NCBI RefSeq assembly: GCF_900110505.1
Contig: NZ_FODZ01000004.1
Coordinates: forward strand, 423,634 to 487,633
DNA length: 64,000 bases
Direction of reading: 5' to 3'
Source: Luteibacter sp. UNC138MFCol5.1
GTDB taxonomy: Bacteria > Pseudomonadota > Gammaproteobacteria > Xanthomonadales > Rhodanobacteraceae
Below, one piece after another: positions 60,464 to 64,000 of the stretch; position 1 is the stretch's first letter; each line of letters starts with the position of its first letter. Made by a program: the position numbers and the translations under genes. Below the pieces are notes generated by a model. That model made no database searches. It was not told the origin of the DNA and saw only the letters and a program-made list of their open reading frames with translations.

Positions 60464-63400
60464 TGCTGGCACGGATCGTCGAACTCTCGTTGAAGTACCG
60501 GCTGCTCGTCATCCTCGCGTTCCTCGCGATCGCGGCGCTAGGCATCCGCGCCGCCATGACGTTGCCGGTCGACGCCTTTCCCGATGTCACGCCCGTCCAG
60601 GTGAACGTGTACACCGAAGCGCCTGGGCTGGCCGCCGAGGACGTCGAACAGCTCTTGACGACGCCCGTCGAATCGGCGCTGGCGGGCTTGCCCTCGGTGA
60701 CGGAGATCCGCTCGGTGAGCCTGTTCGGCCTGTCGTACGTGGCCGTCTACTTCGACGACGACATGGATGTCTACTTCGCGCGGCAGCTGGTCAACGAGCG
60801 CCTCCAGCAGGTGGGCGACCGGCTCCCCGCGGGCTACGGCAAGCCGGAGATGGGGCCGAACACGTCGGGCCTGGGCCAGGTGTTCTGGTACACGGTGGAG
60901 CGCGCGGATGAAAGCCTGAAAGGCGCGCCGGACGACATGGACCTGCGCACCCTCCAGGACTGGACCGTTCGCCTCGTGTTGCGGACGGCCGCGGGTGTCG
61001 ACGACGTCACGTCGTGGGGCGGCAGGCAGAAGCAGTTCCAGGTGCGGATCGATCCGCTGCGGCTGATCGCGCACGAGCTGGGCTTGCGCGACGTGATGCA
61101 GGCGCTCGAGGCGAACAATGCGCAGGTCGGCGGAAACTTCATCGACGTGGGCCGCGAGCAATACCTCGTTCGCGGTCTCGGACTCGTTCGCGATGCGAAC
61201 GACATCGGCGCCATCGTGCTGAAGACGGAAGACGGCACACCCGTGCGCGTGCGCGATGTCGCCACCGTGACGGAGGCTGGCGCGCCCCGCACCGGCGCCG
61301 TGACCCGCGACGGCAAGGAGGTCGTCATGGGACAGGCGCTGGCGCGCATCGGCGAGAACGCCCGCACCGTCGTGGACGCCGTCAAGGCGCGGCTGGACGT
61401 GGTCCAGCGTGCCTTGCCCGCCGGCGTCGCGATTCGTCCGGTATATGAGCGGACCGGACTCGTCGACGCGGCCGTGGGCACCGCCGTGCGCGCGCTCGTC
61501 GAAGGATCGACCCTCGTCGCCGTCGTACTGTTCCTGTTTCTCGGCGAGCTGCGCAGCGCGCTCATCGTCGTCGTCACCCTGCCCCTCGCGATGCTGATCG
61601 CGTTCATCGGCATGGCGCAGGCGGGCCTTTCGGCCAACCTCATGTCGCTGGCGGGACTCGCGATAGCGATCGGCATGATGGTCGACGGCGCGGTGGTGAT
61701 GGTCGAGAACGCGTTCCGCATCATGGCCGAGCGCGAGGCACGTGGCGAACCGGCGGACCGGACGGCCGCCGTGCTGGCCGCCGCGCGCGAGGTGGCGGGC
61801 CCCGTCACCTTCGCGATCGTCATCATCATCGTCGTGTTCCTTCCGCTGTTCGGGCTGCAGGGCCTCGAGGGCAAGATGTTCCGGCCGATGGCCCTCAACA
61901 TCGGCTTCGCGATGGCGGGATCGCTGCTGCTCTCGCTCACCCTGGTACCCGTCCTCGCGGCGCTGTTGCTCAAGCCTCGCGCGGAAAAGGACACGCGCCT
62001 GGTGGACTGGCTGAAGCGCCGCTATGCCCGCCTCCTCGGCTGGGCGCTCGCCCACGCCAGGACGGTCGCGGGCGTCGCGGTCGCGGCGCTGCTCGGCAGC
62101 CTCGCCCTGTTTCCTTTCCTCGGCAAGGAATTCATGCCGGAGCTGCGCGAGGGCGCCATCATGTGGCGCATCACGTCGATTCCGTCCGCGTCGCTCGACG
62201 AATCGATCGACGTCTCGCGGCGCGTGGCCGAGCGGATCAAGGCGAGGTTCCCGGAAGTGGAGACGACGCTGGCCATGATCGGTCGCGCGGAGAAAGGCGA
62301 AACGGCCGACGTCAACTACATGGAGGTCTACACGCCGCTGAAGCCGAAGGACCATTGGCGCGACGGGCAGACGCTCGAAAGCATCGAGGAAGCGATGCAG
62401 GCCGAACTGACCGACCTGCTTCCCACGGCCGCCGTCAGCTACACCCAACCAATCCAGATGCGCATCGAGGAACTGATGTCGGGCGTCCGCGCCACGCTCG
62501 CACTGAAGGTGTATGGCGACGATCTCGCGACCCTCGATCGGCTCAGCGCGCGGATCAAGGACACGCTTGCCGGCGTCCCCGGCGTGGCCGACCTGGAGCT
62601 CGAGGCCAACATCGGCAAGCCGCAGATCCGCATCGCCGTGAATCGCGACGCCCTGTCGCGTTACGGCCTGAACGCGGACGACGTGCTGACGGTGGTGCGC
62701 AACGGCATCGGCGGCGAGGCCATCGGCGCCCTCCTCGACGGCGTGCGTCGCTTCGACATCAGCGTGCGCCTCGACGACGCGGCCAGGGCCTCGCTGCCCG
62801 CGATCGAACGGATCCCCATCCGCACGCCCTCGGGCGCCCTCGTGCAGCTGTCCCAGGTGGCCGACGTCGACGCCGTCGAAGGCTACTCGTTCATTCGCCG
62901 CGAGCAGCTGCAACGCTACGCGGTGATCCAGATGGACGTGCGCGGACGCGACATCGACGGTTTCGTGCGGGAGGCGAACGCGCGGCTGGAAAGCGCGGTT
63001 AAGCTTCCGCCCGGCTACTACACGCAGTGGGGCGGCGCGTTCGAGAACCAGCAGCGCGCGCTGAAGCGTCTGGCGATCATCGTGCCGGTCACGATCTTCT
63101 TCATCTTCGTGCTGCTGTACACCGCCTTCCACTCCCTGCGGCACGCCGGCCTGATCCTCGCCAACGTGCCGTTCGCGATCATCGGCGGCATCGTCGGCCT
63201 GTACGTCACCGGGCAGTACCTCTCAGTGCCCTCGGCCATCGGCTTCATCGCCGTGTTCGGCGTGGCAATGCTCAACGGCATCGTGCTCGTGAGCTTCTTC
63301 AACGAACAGCGCCGTGACGGCGCGAGCGTGCGCGACGCCGTGCTGCGCGGTGCGACGCTGCGCCTGCGGCCGGTGCTGATGACCGCCAGCGTGGCGATCC

Positions 63401-63561
63401 TCGGCCTGGTGCCGATGCTGCTCTCCACCGGCGTCGGCGCGGAGACGCAGCGTCCGCTCGCCACCGTCGTGGTGGGCGGCCTCATCACGTCGACCCTGCT
63501 GACGCTGATCCTGCTGCCGGTGATGTACGACGCGCTGGAGCGACGGAGGGGCGCCGGCTGA
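60463..63561 (+). CDS. czcA: Heavy-metal RND efflux transporter (HME family, CzcA-like)
   Basis: 1032 residues from the ATG at 60463, whose A is the last base of the adaptor's TGA. Twelve membrane helices and two large periplasmic loops are visible, with MTLPVDAFPDVTPVQVNVYT, GLFGLSYV-like strands (SLFGLSYVAVYF), AIGMMVDGAVVMVENAFR in helix 4 and GVAMLNGIVLVSFFNEQR in helix 10. The helix-4 motif keeps one Asp and the Glu-Asn but has Ala-Ile-Gly where CzcA has Asp-Phe-Gly, so the proton relay differs from zinc/cobalt pumps. Export of a divalent or monovalent metal (zinc, cobalt, copper) from the periplasm/cytoplasm is expected; the ion is not decidable. Confidence 0.87.
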   Translation: MLARIVELSLKYRLLVILAFLAIAALGIRAAMTLPVDAFPDVTPVQVNVYTEAPGLAAEDVEQLLTTPVESALAGLPSVTEIRSVSLFGLSYVAVYFDDDMDVYFARQLVNERLQQVGDRLPAGYGKPEMGPNTSGLGQVFWYTVERADESLKGAPDDMDLRTLQDWTVRLVLRTAAGVDDVTSWGGRQKQFQVRIDPLRLIAHELGLRDVMQALEANNAQVGGNFIDVGREQYLVRGLGLVRDANDIGAIVLKTEDGTPVRVRDVATVTEAGAPRTGAVTRDGKEVVMGQALARIGENARTVVDAVKARLDVVQRALPAGVAIRPVYERTGLVDAAVGTAVRALVEGSTLVAVVLFLFLGELRSALIVVVTLPLAMLIAFIGMAQAGLSANLMSLAGLAIAIGMMVDGAVVMVENAFRIMAEREARGEPADRTAAVLAAAREVAGPVTFAIVIIIVVFLPLFGLQGLEGKMFRPMALNIGFAMAGSLLLSLTLVPVLAALLLKPRAEKDTRLVDWLKRRYARLLGWALAHARTVAGVAVAALLGSLALFPFLGKEFMPELREGAIMWRITSIPSASLDESIDVSRRVAERIKARFPEVETTLAMIGRAEKGETADVNYMEVYTPLKPKDHWRDGQTLESIEEAMQAELTDLLPTAAVSYTQPIQMRIEELMSGVRATLALKVYGDDLATLDRLSARIKDTLAGVPGVADLELEANIGKPQIRIAVNRDALSRYGLNADDVLTVVRNGIGGEAIGALLDGVRRFDISVRLDDAARASLPAIERIPIRTPSGALVQLSQVADVDAVEGYSFIRREQLQRYAVIQMDVRGRDIDGFVREANARLESAVKLPPGYYTQWGGAFENQQRALKRLAIIVPVTIFFIFVLLYTAFHSLRHAGLILANVPFAIIGGIVGLYVTGQYLSVPSAIGFIAVFGVAMLNGIVLVSFFNEQRRDGASVRDAVLRGATLRLRPVLMTASVAILGLVPMLLSTGVGAETQRPLATVVVGGLITSTLLTLILLPVMYDALERRRGAG

Positions 63562-63574
63562 TCTGCCGACCTGG

Positions 63575-63657
63575 TGTGGGAGCGGACCTGGCCGCGACAG
63601 CTTTTCGCGAGGCATCCAGGACCTGTCGCTCTTCGCGAAGAGCTGTCGCGGCCAGGT
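63575..63657. repeat. REP-like palindrome interrupted by an insertion sequence
   Basis: The left arm (63575-63602) starts TGTGGGAGCGGACCTGG and extends to GCGACAGCT; the right arm AGCTGTCGCGGCCAGGT (63641-63657) is its partner up to base 17. The expected CCGCTCCCACA end is replaced by TGTAGTGGCTGG, where the insertion sequence begins. Downstream of the RND gene, the palindrome would be a terminator. Confidence 0.75.
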
Positions 63658-64000
63658 TGTAGTGGCTGGACTTTCCTGGACCACGAGCTAGGAGCATTGA
63701 GCCGCCAGTGCTTCGAATTCTGCTGGCGGAAGGTAGTTGAGGGTCGAGTGTAGACGCTCGTGGTTGTAGTAGCCGGCCAGATAGTCGATGACCGCCACGC
63801 GAGTCATTTCCCGCGGCAGGCGTTCCTCACCGAGGCATTCGTGTTTCAGGGTCCGGAAGACCCGCTCGACCACGGCGTTGTCCCAGCAATTGCCTTTGCG
63901 GCTCATGCTTTGGATGGCGCCGTGTTCGGCCAGATGAGCAACAAACAGATCGGCGGTGTATTGGCACCCCTGATCGGTGTGCACGATCAGACCCGGCTTA
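63658..64000 (-). mobile_element. IS3-family insertion sequence, one end (truncated by window)
   Basis: The junction with the repeat at 63658 begins TGTAGTGGCTGGACTTTCC, a TG-type end like those of IS3 elements, followed 30 bases later by the stop of a transposase gene. The element continues past the window, so its other end, target duplication and intactness cannot be checked. Confidence 0.75.
63688..64000 (-). CDS. IS3-family transposase OrfB, C-terminal part (truncated by window)
   Basis: The frame is open to the window edge (KPGLIVHTDQGCQYTADLF...) and ends at a TAG at 63688-63690. The integrase core shows the DDE pattern: HTDQGCQY with the second Asp, and RKGNCWDNAVVERVFRTLKHE with the Glu. 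WxNxxxERxFRTLK and LAGYYNHERLHSTLNYLPPAEFE are diagnostic of IS3-type transposases (retroviral integrase superfamily). The N-terminal part and OrfA lie outside. No frameshift is seen in this part. Confidence 0.9.
   Translation of the reverse strand, partial: KPGLIVHTDQGCQYTADLFVAHLAEHGAIQSMSRKGNCWDNAVVERVFRTLKHECLGEERLPREMTRVAVIDYLAGYYNHERLHSTLNYLPPAEFEALAAQCS

Noticed and set aside
1..64000. tRNA, rRNA or riboswitch genes
   Set aside because: No cloverleaf, rRNA segment or conserved riboswitch core was seen on either strand by eye.

Overview
The window is high-GC proteobacterial DNA with tightly packed genes. The interspersed palindromic repeat containing GTGGGAGCGGACCTGG (around 690-905, 8138-8233 and 63575-63657) and the protein types suggest a gammaproteobacterium of the Xanthomonadales/Lysobacterales, probably Rhodanobacteraceae (Luteibacter- or Dyella-like). 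That assignment is an inference from pattern memory, not from a marker gene.

Layout. (1) 1-8240 is ordinary chromosome: the end of a TonB-dependent receptor, an RclR-like AraC regulator divergent from an RclC-like membrane protein, OmpW, a TehA/SLAC1-type channel, an AhpD-like protein, an arginyl-tRNA synthetase and a type-II NADH dehydrogenase. (2) 8240-11178 is a two-component system, a BvgS-like hybrid kinase coupled by a GTGA overlap to an RcsB-like response regulator. It is divergent from (3) 11427-17075, the first half of an exopolysaccharide (EPS) locus: nucleotide-sugar 6-dehydrogenase, UDP-glucuronate-type 4-epimerase, GMC oxidoreductase and the initiating undecaprenyl-phosphate sugar transferase. 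(4) 17093-34027 is a surface-protein island: a membrane-anchored J-domain protein, a secreted unknown, a classical autotransporter and, divergent from it, three very large or modular Ig-like/jelly-roll proteins. (5) 34348-57490 is one probable operon of eleven genes, ten of whose junctions are overlaps or short gaps. It holds a hybrid NRPS-PKS with a built-in aminotransferase, a second NRPS, four glycosyltransferases, two polysaccharide deacetylases, a Wzy/O-antigen-ligase-like membrane protein, a CapK-type adenylate-forming enzyme and an unknown membrane-anchored protein. (6) 57680-63561 is a four-gene heavy-metal RND efflux operon. (7) A partial IS3-family element has inserted into a palindromic repeat at the right edge.

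How the parts may work together. The sugar genes at 11427-17075 and the operon at 34348-57490 together look like a Wzx/Wzy-type exopolysaccharide pathway, but no flippase, chain-length regulator, export channel or exosortase is present here. The unusual part is the peptide-polyketide assembly line translated in the same operon. It reads A-PCP-KS-AT-ACP-AMT followed by C-A-PCP-C-A(degenerate)-PCP, with no thioesterase. By family logic the first protein would make a 3,4-diamino acyl chain. How the chain is released is open; the adjacent CapK-like enzyme and glycosyltransferases make attachment to a sugar or polymer a reasonable hypothesis. The adhesin-like proteins end in paired jelly-roll-like domains and could bind that polymer, but this is speculation.

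The strongest second-look items are the NRPS/PKS inside an EPS operon, the 2626-residue repeat protein that carries a fossil gene junction (Shine-Dalgarno plus ATG) at 29557-29571, the TGTCCG...CGGACA palindromes flanking the autotransporter, and a possible 52-codon Arg/Gly-rich ORF coupled to the NRPS start.
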